The notes under the pieces are model-generated. The model made no database searches, was not told the DNA's origin, and worked only from the letters and a program-made list of their open reading frames with translations. A program made the position numbers and the translations under genes. A stretch of DNA of 11,296 bases. It comes from Acidobacteriota bacterium. GTDB taxonomy: Bacteria; Acidobacteriota; Thermoanaerobaculia; Multivoradales; JAHEKO01. The DNA lies in assembly GCA_027296385.1 (NCBI GenBank), contig JAPUJD010000317.1, positions 1 to 11,296 on the forward strand, written 5' to 3'. Of the stretch, positions 1 to 6,421 are shown piece after piece (position 1 is the stretch's first letter; each line of letters starts with the position of its first letter).

Positions 1-1818
1 TTGCGGCGACACCACGGCCGACACAGTCTCTTCGGGCGCGAGCATCAGCTCGGGGCCGGGTGGAGCCGGCTGTTCGACTTCCAGCGTCTCGTACGACGGC
101 ACGAAGGTCAGTGGCTGGCGAGCGAGAAACGAGCTGTCGAAAGCGGCAGTGAGGACGCGACCGTCGAGATCGCGGGCGATCGGCAGGCCGGCGCCGTAGA
201 GCAAGGTTGGCAGGATGTCGACCAGCTCAGCATCGGCCAGCCGCTGGCCTGATCGCACCCCGGGTCCCGAGAGCAACAGCATGCCGTCCGGGGCGCCAAC
301 GCGCGAGCCGGTCAACGAGCGCTCGGTCGTCAGGGCGGTCAGACGGCGCCAGCCGCGATGCTCGCGGAAGCCGTGAGCCGATATTACGGCGATCAAGCGA
401 TTCTTGTCGTTGGCGGCGTCGAGGCGGGCCAGAAGACGATCGAGATATCGGTAGTAGGCGACCAGCAGGCGCGAGGCCTCCTGGCGCCTGGGGTCTTGCG
501 CGCCGTCGAACTGGACGGCGGCGAAACCGCCGTAGTAGCGCCTCGAAACCTCGGCCAAACCTTCGAGCCGGAGGAAGAGGGCGTTGACCTCTGTGCGCTG
601 GCCGAGCAGGAACTCGGTCAGTGACAGGCGCCAGGTGTCGGCGGCCAGGGCCTGCAGGACAGGGAAAGAGAGCGGTTCGCCCAGGGACTCGATCAGGTCG
701 GGATCGAGCTCGTCAGCCTGGACGCGGAAGAGGACTCCTCGTTCCGCCAGTTCTGCGGGTCGGGCGGAGGCGCTACGCAGAGCACCACGAAAATAGCGAT
801 CGGAAAAAGCGAAAGCAATCGGTCGATGGGGCGGATGAGTGGCCGGCCAGCCGACCGCTCCGGCCGGGATGTCGAGGCGGCCCAGGATTTCCCAGAGCGT
901 GAGGTGGAGACGCTGTTCGGCGTTGGTCCACCGCGCCTGGCCACCGAAGAGTCCCCACCAGCGATAGCCTGGCGGCACCAGTCGCAGGGTGTCGCCCGGA
1001 CTCAGAATGCCGGCGGGATAGACCTTCTCGCCGACTAGGCGATGATGGTACGGGTGGCGTCCGGTGGCGACGGTGGTCCACAACGCTGGCTCGACCAGCG
1101 CGGGTAGGGAGTTGATGCGAGCCGAAGCTCCGCGGGCCAGCAGGCGGGAGAAGTACGGCAGGTGGCCCTGTTCGACCAGCGGCAGGATCGCGTCGAGAGT
1201 GGCACCCTCGAGGCCGATGACCCAGAGACCGGGGCGAGTGCGAGAGGTTGTCTCCGAGGGCAGCGGGGCGATCGGCGGCGGCGGATCGAAGGCCACGCGG
1301 CGCTCGACCATGATGTAGAGCACGGCGATCGACAGTAGGGCCAGCAACCCTTGGCTGCGACTGCCGTAGGGCCGGCGATCGATGGTGTGGAGGAGCGCCG
1401 TCAGGAAGGCTGCGAGGGCGGCTACCGTCAGCAAGACCGCGGCCTTGATCAGGCGGACGTTGATCCCTGGCGGTAGGTAGTAGGAGAACCAGGAAGCGTG
1501 GGCCCAGGTCGAAACGGCGGTCAGTGTCAAGGTGGCGGTCAGTGACCACGGCAGCAGTGCACGTGAGCGCAAGACCGTCCGTCCGGCGACGAGCAGGGAG
1601 AGAAAACTCGAGACGACGCCGAAGAGGACACCGTAGAGCACGATCCCCCGGGCGAGAGCCAAGACCGTGACCTCGATCTCCGGATTGAGGAAGAAAAGAA
1701 GGCCAGTGACGTAGGCGGCGAAGAGGAGCCCGGGCAGTGCGCCCAGGAGCAAACTGATAACGTCCCCCCGCTGTGACGGAGCCTGTGGCTTCGGCGCTGT
1801 GGTGTCGTCGGTCATCAT
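1..1818 (-). CDS. Membrane protein with degenerate type I phosphodiesterase/alkaline phosphatase-superfamily domain (3' end beyond window)
   Basis: An open frame of 606 codons runs from ATG at 1818 to the left edge without a stop. A good ribosome site (GAGGTGG) lies about 5 nt upstream of the ATG. Residues about 20-45, 51-79, 88-112, 122-145 and 156-171 are hydrophobic, giving roughly five membrane helices; a Pro-rich linker follows. From about residue 197 the protein follows the alkaline phosphatase-superfamily pattern: WVIGLEGATLD, then PALWTTVATGRHP, a Y-x-x-L-D helix near 457-460, SAHGF (480-484), DGMLLLSGPG (511-520), and a C-terminal DILPTLL...DLDGRVL. Family enzymes hydrolyse phosphodiesters or transfer phospho-groups using two metal ions. 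Here expected ligands are replaced: Asp to Glu204, a D-x3-H pair to Ala422/Arg426, Asp to Ala481, a late His to Arg506. The usual Ser/Thr nucleophile position reads VEP (242-244). The fold looks intact while the chemistry probably is not, so a binding or structural role is inferred. It is divergent from pyrD, 69 bp away. Confidence 0.8.
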   Translation of the reverse strand, partial: MMTDDTTAPKPQAPSQRGDVISLLLGALPGLLFAAYVTGLLFFLNPEIEVTVLALARGIVLYGVLFGVVSSFLSLLVAGRTVLRSRALLPWSLTATLTLTAVSTWAHASWFSYYLPPGINVRLIKAAVLLTVAALAAFLTALLHTIDRRPYGSRSQGLLALLSIAVLYIMVERRVAFDPPPPIAPLPSETTSRTRPGLWVIGLEGATLDAILPLVEQGHLPYFSRLLARGASARINSLPALVEPALWTTVATGRHPYHHRLVGEKVYPAGILSPGDTLRLVPPGYRWWGLFGGQARWTNAEQRLHLTLWEILGRLDIPAGAVGWPATHPPHRPIAFAFSDRYFRGALRSASARPAELAERGVLFRVQADELDPDLIESLGEPLSFPVLQALAADTWRLSLTEFLLGQRTEVNALFLRLEGLAEVSRRYYGGFAAVQFDGAQDPRRQEASRLLVAYYRYLDRLLARLDAANDKNRLIAVISAHGFREHRGWRRLTALTTERSLTGSRVGAPDGMLLLSGPGVRSGQRLADAELVDILPTLLYGAGLPIARDLDGRVLTAAFDSSFLARQPLTFVPSYETLEVEQPAPPGPELMLAPEETVSAVVSPQ

Positions 1819-1887
1819 GCGCCACCTCGGGCGCGAGCTCCCAAGCCGGATTCCGTCGAGCCCCGTGAGAGTCTAGCAGCCCCCGAA

Positions 1888-2940
1888 GTGGCCTACTCTG
1901 TCTTCAGATCTCTGCTCTTCGGCCTCGAGGCCGAGCGCGCGCATGAATGGGTGACCGGTTCGTTGGCGCTGGCGCAGCGTAGCGCCCTGCTACGGCGCCA
2001 TTGGCGTCGACGTTGGGCAATACGGGATGAGCGCCTGGCGCAGGATCTCCTCGGCCAACGGTTCGCCAACCCGGTCGGGCTCGCCGCTGGCTTCGATAAG
2101 GATGCACGGCTCGTCCTCGCACTGGCCGCATTCGGCTTCGGCGCGGTTGAGATTGGCACAGTGACCCCGCAGCCACAGCCGGGCAATCCCCGCCCACGAC
2201 TCTGGCGTCACCCGAGCGAGCGCAGTCTGCAGAACTGTCTCGGCTTCAACAGTGCCGGCATGGAGAAAGTAGCGACGCGTCTCGCCGCGGTGCGCGAGAG
2301 ACCGGTGCCGTTGGGCGTCAACCTGGGCAAGAACCGCACTACGTCCCAGGCCGCCGCCCAAGGCGACTACGAACAACTGCTCAGGCGCTTCTCCACCCTA
2401 GCCGACTACTTCGTCCTCAACGTCTCATCGCCCAACACACCGCACCTGCGGCAACTGCAGGTTCCCGACTTCGCCCAAGCGGTCCTGGCGGCGGCCGTTG
2501 AGATCACCGCCGTCCCGGTGTTGATCAAGATCGCGCCCGACCTGCCGACGGCCGCAGCCATCGAGCTTGCCGAAGCCGCAGTCGAGGCCGGAGCGGCAGG
2601 CATCATCGCCACCAACACGACGACGGACTATGCGCTACTGCCGGGCGCACGGCCGGTCGGCGGGCTCAGTGGAGCGGTCCTGCGCGAGAAGTCCTTTGCC
2701 TTGCTGCAGGCCTTGGGGCGCGCGTTCGCCGGTCGCACTATCCTGATCAGCGTCGGCGGCGTCGACTCCGCGGCCGAGGCCTATCGGCGCCTGCGTGCCG
2801 GCGCATCGCTGGTACAGCTCTACACCGCTCTGATATACGAGGGTCCCAGGTTGGCCGGACGGATCAACCGTGGTCTGGTCGACTACCTCGAGCGCGATGG
2901 CTTCTCCTGCCTCAGTGAGGCGATCGGGGCCGACCTATGA
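1888..2940 (+). CDS. pyrD: Dihydroorotate dehydrogenase (quinone), class 2
   Basis: This enzyme oxidises dihydroorotate to orotate with FMN and passes electrons to membrane quinone, the fourth step of de novo UMP synthesis. The 350-residue product is close to family length. Visible signatures are the N-terminal membrane-associating helices (YSVFRSLLFGLEAERAHEW), the FMN-binding NPVGLAAGFDKD (61-72), GAVEIGTVTPQPQPGNPRPR, the NSAG loop near 121-124, GVNLGKN (143-149), and the catalytic-serine segment NVSSPNTP (178-185), which marks class 2 because class 1 enzymes carry Cys there. Later come IKIAPDL, IATNTT, GGLSG and ISVGGVDS. The GTG at 1888 is chosen because the protein then begins exactly where class 2 homologues do. 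No in-frame start or strong ribosome site is seen upstream, so the start is good but not certain. It is co-directional with pyrF, 7 bp downstream. Confidence 0.95.
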   Translation: MAYSVFRSLLFGLEAERAHEWVTGSLALAQRSALLRRHWRRRWAIRDERLAQDLLGQRFANPVGLAAGFDKDARLVLALAAFGFGAVEIGTVTPQPQPGNPRPRLWRHPSERSLQNCLGFNSAGMEKVATRLAAVRERPVPLGVNLGKNRTTSQAAAQGDYEQLLRRFSTLADYFVLNVSSPNTPHLRQLQVPDFAQAVLAAAVEITAVPVLIKIAPDLPTAAAIELAEAAVEAGAAGIIATNTTTDYALLPGARPVGGLSGAVLREKSFALLQALGRAFAGRTILISVGGVDSAAEAYRRLRAGASLVQLYTALIYEGPRLAGRINRGLVDYLERDGFSCLSEAIGADL

Positions 2941-2947
2941 GGCGATC

Positions 2948-3703
2948 ATGATCCGAAGACCCGGACTCGAACGCGTTGCGGTGGCGCTCGATACACCCGA
3001 GTGGGAGCGATTCGTCGAGCTCTGCGAGCTCTTCGGCCCGCGCGTCGGCGTCCTCAAGGTGGGTCTCGAGGCCTACACCCGCTGGGGCCCCGCGGCGGTC
3101 GCCGAGGCCCGACGCCACGACGCAGACGTCTTCCTCGACCTCAAGCTGCACGACATCCCCAGCACGGTTGCCGGTGCGGTCAGCGCGGCCTGCGACCAGG
3201 GGGTGGACTATCTGACGCTACACGCGGCCGGAGGGTCGGCGATGCTGGAAGCCGCCGCGGCGGCCGCGCGAGAGCGCGTCAAGCTCCTGGCGGTCACTCT
3301 GTTGACACACCTCGACGAAGACGCTCTCGCGGTGCTCGATCTGCCGGGCGCCGGGGCCACCCGAGCCGCACGCTGGGCGACTCTGGCGTGGCAGGCGGGC
3401 TGCCACGGAGCGGTCTGTTCGCCGCATGAAGTCGCGGCGCTGAGAGCCGCGATCGCGCCTCCCTTCTTGCTGGTGACGCCGGGGATCCGGCTCGGCGGCG
3501 CGGTGGTCGACGACGATCAGGCGCGGGTCGGCGATCCGCGCACGACGCTCGCCAGCGGCTCCGACCTCCTGGTAGTAGGACGACCCTTGACTCAGGCCGA
3601 GGACCGCCGAGCAGCGTTGGTTCTCTGGGCGGCCGAGATTTCTGGCTCTAGCCCGCCTGAGAGTGGTTCGGCCTTGAACCGCGGGGGCCGGTCTAGACGA
3701 TGA
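2948..3703 (+). CDS. pyrF: Orotidine 5'-phosphate decarboxylase
   Basis: This enzyme decarboxylates OMP to UMP, the last step of de novo pyrimidine synthesis, so it completes a pathway pair with pyrD. The 251-residue TIM-barrel protein shows VALD (12-15), LKVG (36-39), the catalytic DLKLHDIP (64-71) with its Asp-Lys-Asp triad, LTLHAAGG, a VTLLTHL strand, VTPGIR for phosphate binding, and VVGRPLTQA near the C-terminus. The start is ATG at 2948, with GAGG overlapping the pyrD stop region as ribosome site. Longer in-frame starts inside pyrD would add a non-homologous leader. The last 20 or so residues, rich in Ser, Gly and Arg, form a non-conserved tail. The 3' end overlaps the convergent gene at 3693-4061 by 11 bp. 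Confidence 0.94.
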   Translation: MIRRPGLERVAVALDTPEWERFVELCELFGPRVGVLKVGLEAYTRWGPAAVAEARRHDADVFLDLKLHDIPSTVAGAVSAACDQGVDYLTLHAAGGSAMLEAAAAAARERVKLLAVTLLTHLDEDALAVLDLPGAGATRAARWATLAWQAGCHGAVCSPHEVAALRAAIAPPFLLVTPGIRLGGAVVDDDQARVGDPRTTLASGSDLLVVGRPLTQAEDRRAALVLWAAEISGSSPPESGSALNRGGRSRR

Positions 3704-3712
3704 ACACCGGCC
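3686..3712. terminator. Hairpin across convergent stop codons
   Basis: GGCCGGT (3686-3692) pairs perfectly with ACCGGCC (3706-3712) around a 13-nt loop. The loop region holds the TGA of pyrF (3701-3703) and the TAG of the opposite gene (3695-3693). A smaller hairpin with arms GGTTC and GAACC sits just upstream at 3665-3680. Placement at a convergent junction suggests a bidirectional terminator or stabilising 3' structure. No T-run follows on either strand, so intrinsic termination is uncertain. Confidence 0.35.
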
Positions 3713-4061
3713 GGTTGACGACGTGATCGAAGTCCCAGATGTAGGTGTAGACGAGAAAGTCGACGGGAACCGAGTAGGTACAGCGCATGCTGATTCGCCC
3801 GCTGCCCACCGTGACCTTGATGTCCTTCTTGGTCACCGGCAGACCCAGCTGTCGGGCCTTGTGCAGGATCGCCTTGTGTACGCCCTCGGCCGTCGTGCGA
3901 CGACCGGCGAACTTGGCCTGCTCGACCATGAAGTCCTTGAGCTCGGCGCTGGCGATCTGAACCGGCACGATCCTGACCAGCAGCAAGATCATTGCGCCGG
4001 CGATGACCAGCCAAACGACGCAGCCGACGATTCCCTCACCTGCCTGTCGTTTCAGCTTCAT
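3693..4061 (-). CDS. Small membrane-anchored protein, DUF4845-like
   Basis: This 122-residue protein has a short basic N-terminus (MKLKRQAGEG), one membrane segment (about residues 11-31), and a soluble domain that ends in a beta-rich stretch (ISMRCTYSVPVDFLVYTYIW, about 89-108). The N-terminal layout (basic residues, Gly, one helix, then VPVQI followed by a helical segment) resembles DUF4845 proteins. I recall those being encoded next to lepB in many Proteobacteria, and this gene also follows two lepB genes on the same strand after 64 bp. No biochemical role is known to me. The start is ATG at 4061, with no clear ribosome site, so translation may be weak or the start slightly different. The family name is tentative. 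That it is a real gene is better supported, by its low-complexity-free sequence and operon position. Confidence 0.72.
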   Translation of the reverse strand: MKLKRQAGEGIVGCVVWLVIAGAMILLLVRIVPVQIASAELKDFMVEQAKFAGRRTTAEGVHKAILHKARQLGLPVTKKDIKVTVGSGRISMRCTYSVPVDFLVYTYIWDFDHVVNRPVFIV

Positions 4062-4125
4062 GTCTGGATCTGCGCTCGTATTGGAGGACGGTCGAGTTTC
4101 ACCTGGCTCAACTCTACCACCGCTG

Positions 4126-4830
4126 TCAGCGCACGGGCAGCAACGTACGCTCCCAACGTGTCTGGGTCAGGAAGCCGCGGGCCACGCCGGCTAACTGCGC
4201 CAGCTTGGCTCTATATCCGCGCCACTCGAGCGTTTCATCCTCGCCGTCGAACGACCAGTAGACCAGGAGCGCATGACCCTTGACATAGGTCTTGGGAACC
4301 GTACCCCAGAAGCGCGAGTCGTTCGAGTTGTCACGATTGTCGCCGAGAAAGAAGTAATGCCCTTCCGGGATGGTGTAGGGCCCGAAGTTGTCGCGCAATC
4401 TGTATGCGTCGTCGAGAAACAACGACTGTCGACGCGTGTAGGTGCGGCTGTCCTCGAAGTAGACGTAGCTGCCCTCCTCGATCGCGGCGCCGTTGACGAA
4501 GGCCTGCTTGTCGACGATCTCGATGCGATCCCCCGGCAAGGCAATGCAACGCTTGATGAAGTCGCGCTCGGGATCGCGCGGGAACTTGAAGACGACGACA
4601 TCGCCGCGCTCGAGGCGGGAGACCGGGAGCAGCTTGCGCTCGAGCTCAGTGGCGGTCGGACCGTAGGCGAATTTGTTGACCAGGATGTGGTCACCGATCA
4701 TGAGGTTCTGCTCCATCGATCCGCTCGGGATCTTGAAGGCCTCGACGACGAAGGTCTTAGCGAAGAAGGCGAAGAGCATCGCGATCAGCAGGGCCTCGAG
4801 GTTCTCGCGCATGGCCGAGCGAAGGTTCAT
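4126..4830 (-). CDS. lepB: Signal peptidase I (second of a tandem pair)
   Basis: This membrane serine endopeptidase removes signal peptides from secreted proteins on the outer face of the cytoplasmic membrane. The 234-residue protein has one N-terminal membrane helix (about 11-30) and then the family boxes: IPSGSM with catalytic Ser38, GDHILVNKF, RGDVVVFKFP, the catalytic-lysine box FIKRCIALPGD (Lys93), and GDNRDNSNDSRFWG. It is much shorter than the E. coli enzyme and resembles the single-helix type. The start is ATG at 4830, with AGGTGGA about 6 nt upstream, in the 16-bp gap after the preceding lepB. The two copies share the C-terminal pattern TRW-x-R-x4-VR, which points to duplication. All catalytic residues are present, so it should be active. 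I cannot tell which substrates separate the two copies. Confidence 0.95.
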   Translation of the reverse strand: MNLRSAMRENLEALLIAMLFAFFAKTFVVEAFKIPSGSMEQNLMIGDHILVNKFAYGPTATELERKLLPVSRLERGDVVVFKFPRDPERDFIKRCIALPGDRIEIVDKQAFVNGAAIEEGSYVYFEDSRTYTRRQSLFLDDAYRLRDNFGPYTIPEGHYFFLGDNRDNSNDSRFWGTVPKTYVKGHALLVYWSFDGEDETLEWRGYRAKLAQLAGVARGFLTQTRWERTLLPVR

Positions 4831-4846
4831 CAGCAGTCCACCTCGA

Positions 4847-5539
4847 TCAACGCACGATGGAGAAAGAGCGGCCCCAGCGGGTACGGCTGAAGAAAGCGAT
4901 CGCGGTCTGGCCGAGAAGCTTCAACCGATGGCCCCACCCGCGCCAGACGCCGTCGGAGGTCTTGCCGCCGAAAGACCAGTAGATGAGGAAGGCACGGCCC
5001 TTGACGAAGTGGCTCGGCACCATGCCCCAGTAGCGCGAGTCCCTGGAGTTGTCGCGATTGTCTCCCATGCAGAAGTAGTGATCGGCCGGCACGGTCAGCG
5101 GCCCCCAGGTGTCGCGCGGGGGGAGCCCCCGCCGCCCCGGATTGATGCGCGGGTCGGAATGCCGGGTGTAGGCACCGTCCTCGACCCATTGGCCGTTAAT
5201 GTAGAGGTCCTTCGAGTCCATCTCGATGACGTCGCCGGGCACTCCGACACAGCGCTTGACCATGTCGAGCAGCGGCTCTTCCGGCGCGCGGAAGATGACG
5301 ATGTCGCCGCGCCGGATGGCGCGCGAGGGCAGTAGCTTGCGCTCGATCGCGTTCACTGCGTCACCGTAGATGAAGCGGTTGACGAACAGGTGATCACCGA
5401 CCAGCAGAGTGGTCTCCATCGAGGCGCTGGGGATGTAGAAGGTCTTGACCACAAAGGTGTTCGAGAAGCCGAGAAAGGCCCCGGCGATGAGTAGCGCCTC
5501 AAGGTATTCGCGCACGGTCGATGTTTTCTTCGCGCCCAT
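4847..5539 (-). CDS. lepB: Signal peptidase I (first of a tandem pair)
   Basis: This is a second complete type I signal peptidase of 230 residues. A single membrane helix spans about residues 13-32. Then come IPSASM with catalytic Ser40, GDHLFVNRF, RGDIVIF, the lysine box MVKRCVGVPGD (Lys95), and GDNRDNSRDSRYWG. It differs from its neighbour in an insertion around residues 120-140 (a Pro/Arg-rich DPRINPGRRGLPPRD stretch) and ends in the same TRW-x-R-x4-VR pattern. It is first in the operon lepB-lepB-DUF4845-like. The start is ATG at 5539. The upstream sequence has only a weak purine patch (TTAGG), so initiation may be less efficient than for the second copy, which has a strong site. Regulation would come from the 492-bp stretch on its 5' side. 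Confidence 0.95.
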   Translation of the reverse strand: MGAKKTSTVREYLEALLIAGAFLGFSNTFVVKTFYIPSASMETTLLVGDHLFVNRFIYGDAVNAIERKLLPSRAIRRGDIVIFRAPEEPLLDMVKRCVGVPGDVIEMDSKDLYINGQWVEDGAYTRHSDPRINPGRRGLPPRDTWGPLTVPADHYFCMGDNRDNSRDSRYWGMVPSHFVKGRAFLIYWSFGGKTSDGVWRGWGHRLKLLGQTAIAFFSRTRWGRSFSIVR

Positions 5540-5619
5540 GAACGGCCTAATCTAGCAGGCTTCCATCGCGCGACCCGCAAGGGCTCTTCAGCCAGTTCAG
5601 TCAGCCCCGAGGAGGGTTG

Positions 5620-5635
5620 CTCAGCCCGGGCTGAG
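5620..5635. promoter_or_regulatory. Perfect 16-bp palindrome
   Basis: CTCAGCCCGGGCTGAG is identical to its reverse complement. With no loop it suits a dimeric protein binding site better than an RNA hairpin. It lies 81 bp upstream of the first lepB start. High GC content makes palindromes somewhat more likely by chance, so function is unproven. Confidence 0.35.
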
Positions 5636-5643
5636 GGCGCCGT

Positions 5644-5678
5644 GTCAAGAGATCTTGCGGCCGTCAAGATCCTTTGAC
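5644..5678. repeat. Paired dyads with repeated GTCAAGA
   Basis: GTCAAGA occurs at 5644-5650 and again at 5663-5669, 19 bp apart. Each copy starts its own inverted repeat: CAAGA-GA-TCTTG (5646-5657) and GTCAA-6-TTGAC (5663-5678). Spacing near two helical turns suggests tandem operator half-sites, perhaps controlling lepB. This is inference from pattern alone. Confidence 0.3.
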
Positions 5679-5796
5679 TCGCCCCGGGTGCCGCTGGAAG
5701 CGCCGGCCGACCATGCCGCTCGAGCCACCGGCCCCCGCGCCGCCATCGACGGAAGCTCAATCGCTTGACGTACGCGAAAACGAGCTCACCGCGCCC

Positions 5797-5916
5797 ATGG
5801 AGTTTAACTGGTTTGTTGTCAACAGTTTAGGAGCTATTGCGGCTTTGGCAGGGCGCTTGAAGAGGGTGGAAGTCGAAGCCGAACACACGAACCAGAGAGA
5901 GGAGGTAGGCGACTGA
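5797..5916 (+). CDS. Possible small ORF with hydrophobic segment (doubtful)
   Basis: A 39-residue frame from ATG 5797 begins MEFNWFVVNSLGAIAALAG and continues into a charged tail ending EEVGD. The first half is hydrophobic enough for one short membrane segment. No ribosome site precedes the ATG. The frame stays open upstream to at least 5674, but that part is Pro-rich and unconvincing. I do not recognise the sequence. It may simply be an open frame in regulatory DNA. Confidence 0.15.
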   Translation: MEFNWFVVNSLGAIAALAGRLKRVEVEAEHTNQREEVGD

Positions 5917-5943
5917 CAGCAAGCGACGACAAGCGGTAGGCAA

Positions 5944-5964
5944 CGGGGTCCTCGGCGGACCCCG
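5944..5964 (+). promoter_or_regulatory. GC hairpin in the HhH gene leader
   Basis: CGGGGTCC (5944-5951) and GGACCCCG (5957-5964) form a perfect 8-bp stem with a 5-nt loop, 67 bp upstream of the ATG at 6032. No T-run follows. It could be a leader structure of the HhH transcript or a terminator of something upstream. Confidence 0.35.
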
Positions 5965-6031
5965 GATTTCATCGAGAACTGATCGACAAACCGAACTGAA
6001 GTGGCAAATTCACCAACACAAAGGAGAAATC

Positions 6032-6367
6032 ATGAACCGTATCCACCGTTCCATCATACTCTGCGCCCTCATCCTCACTCTGACCACCGTCACACTCGCG
6101 TCGGCGGCCGACGGGATGGTCAACATCAACAGCGCCGGCCTTGACGAGCTCATGCTGCTGCCGCGCGTCGGCGAGACCGTCGCCCAGCGCATCGTCGATT
6201 TCCGCCAGGAGAACGGCGACTTCAAATCTACCGAGGACCTGTTGCTGGTCAAGGGCATCGGTGACAAGACGTTCGAGCACATGGCGCCGCACGTCAGCGT
6301 CAGCGGCGAGACCACGCTCGACGAGAAGGTCCGCTCGCCTCGCCCGGCAACGGCCGACGAGGAGTAG
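6032..6367 (+). CDS. Secreted helix-hairpin-helix (ComEA-like) protein
   Basis: This 111-residue protein has a classic signal peptide: MNRIHR, a hydrophobic core at about 7-24, and a likely cleavage after SAA (about residues 24-26). The mature part is essentially one tandem helix-hairpin-helix unit: VNINSAGLDELMLLPRVGE (about 30-48), VAQRIVDFRQENGDF, then LLLVKGIGDKTFEHM. The two hairpins LPRVGE and VKGIGD are the non-specific DNA-backbone-binding turns of the ComEA family. Family members bind incoming DNA in the periplasm during natural transformation, though small HhH proteins also occur where competence is unknown. A short acidic tail follows. The ribosome site AGGAGAAATC-ATG is the strongest in the window. 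A pseudopilin gene follows after a hairpin. The domain assignment is secure; the DNA-uptake role is inference. Confidence 0.88.
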   Translation: MNRIHRSIILCALILTLTTVTLASAADGMVNINSAGLDELMLLPRVGETVAQRIVDFRQENGDFKSTEDLLLVKGIGDKTFEHMAPHVSVSGETTLDEKVRSPRPATADEE

Positions 6368-6374
6368 TGCGATT

Positions 6375-6405
6375 GCGGGCGGGGTGCCCTGGCTGCCCCG
6401 CTCGC
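6375..6405 (+). terminator. Strong GC hairpin between HhH and pseudopilin genes
   Basis: GCGGGCGGGG (6375-6384) pairs with CCCCGCTCGC (6396-6405) over 10 bp with a single G-U wobble and an 11-nt loop, followed by GTTTG. It starts 8 nt after the HhH stop. It looks like a terminator or partial attenuator that would make the downstream pseudopilin less abundant. The T-run is short. Confidence 0.5.
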
Positions 6406-6421
6406 GTTTGAGCGACACATC

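Larger units (their letters stand above)
5540..6031. other. Structured intergenic stretch between divergent lepB and HhH genes
   Basis: No convincing gene is seen in these 492 bp. The region contains a perfect 16-bp palindrome (5620-5635), two neighbouring dyads that share GTCAAGA (5644-5678), a patch at about 5800-5850 that is AT-richer than its surroundings and holds TGTTG-T-CAACA, a direct repeat GGTAGGC, a strong ribosome-site-like GGAGGT at 5901-5906 with no start codon behind it, and an 8-bp GC hairpin (5944-5964). It must hold the promoters of both divergent units, but I cannot assign a clear -35/-10 pair. A TTGACA on the minus strand (5822-5817) has no matching -10 at proper distance. 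Confidence 0.6.

Noticed and set aside
773..1825. 350-codon open frame on the minus strand starting at 1825
   Set aside because: It is rich in Arg, Pro, His and Ser with no domain pattern, and lies one frame off the phosphodiesterase-like gene, whose protein shows clear membrane segments and family motifs.
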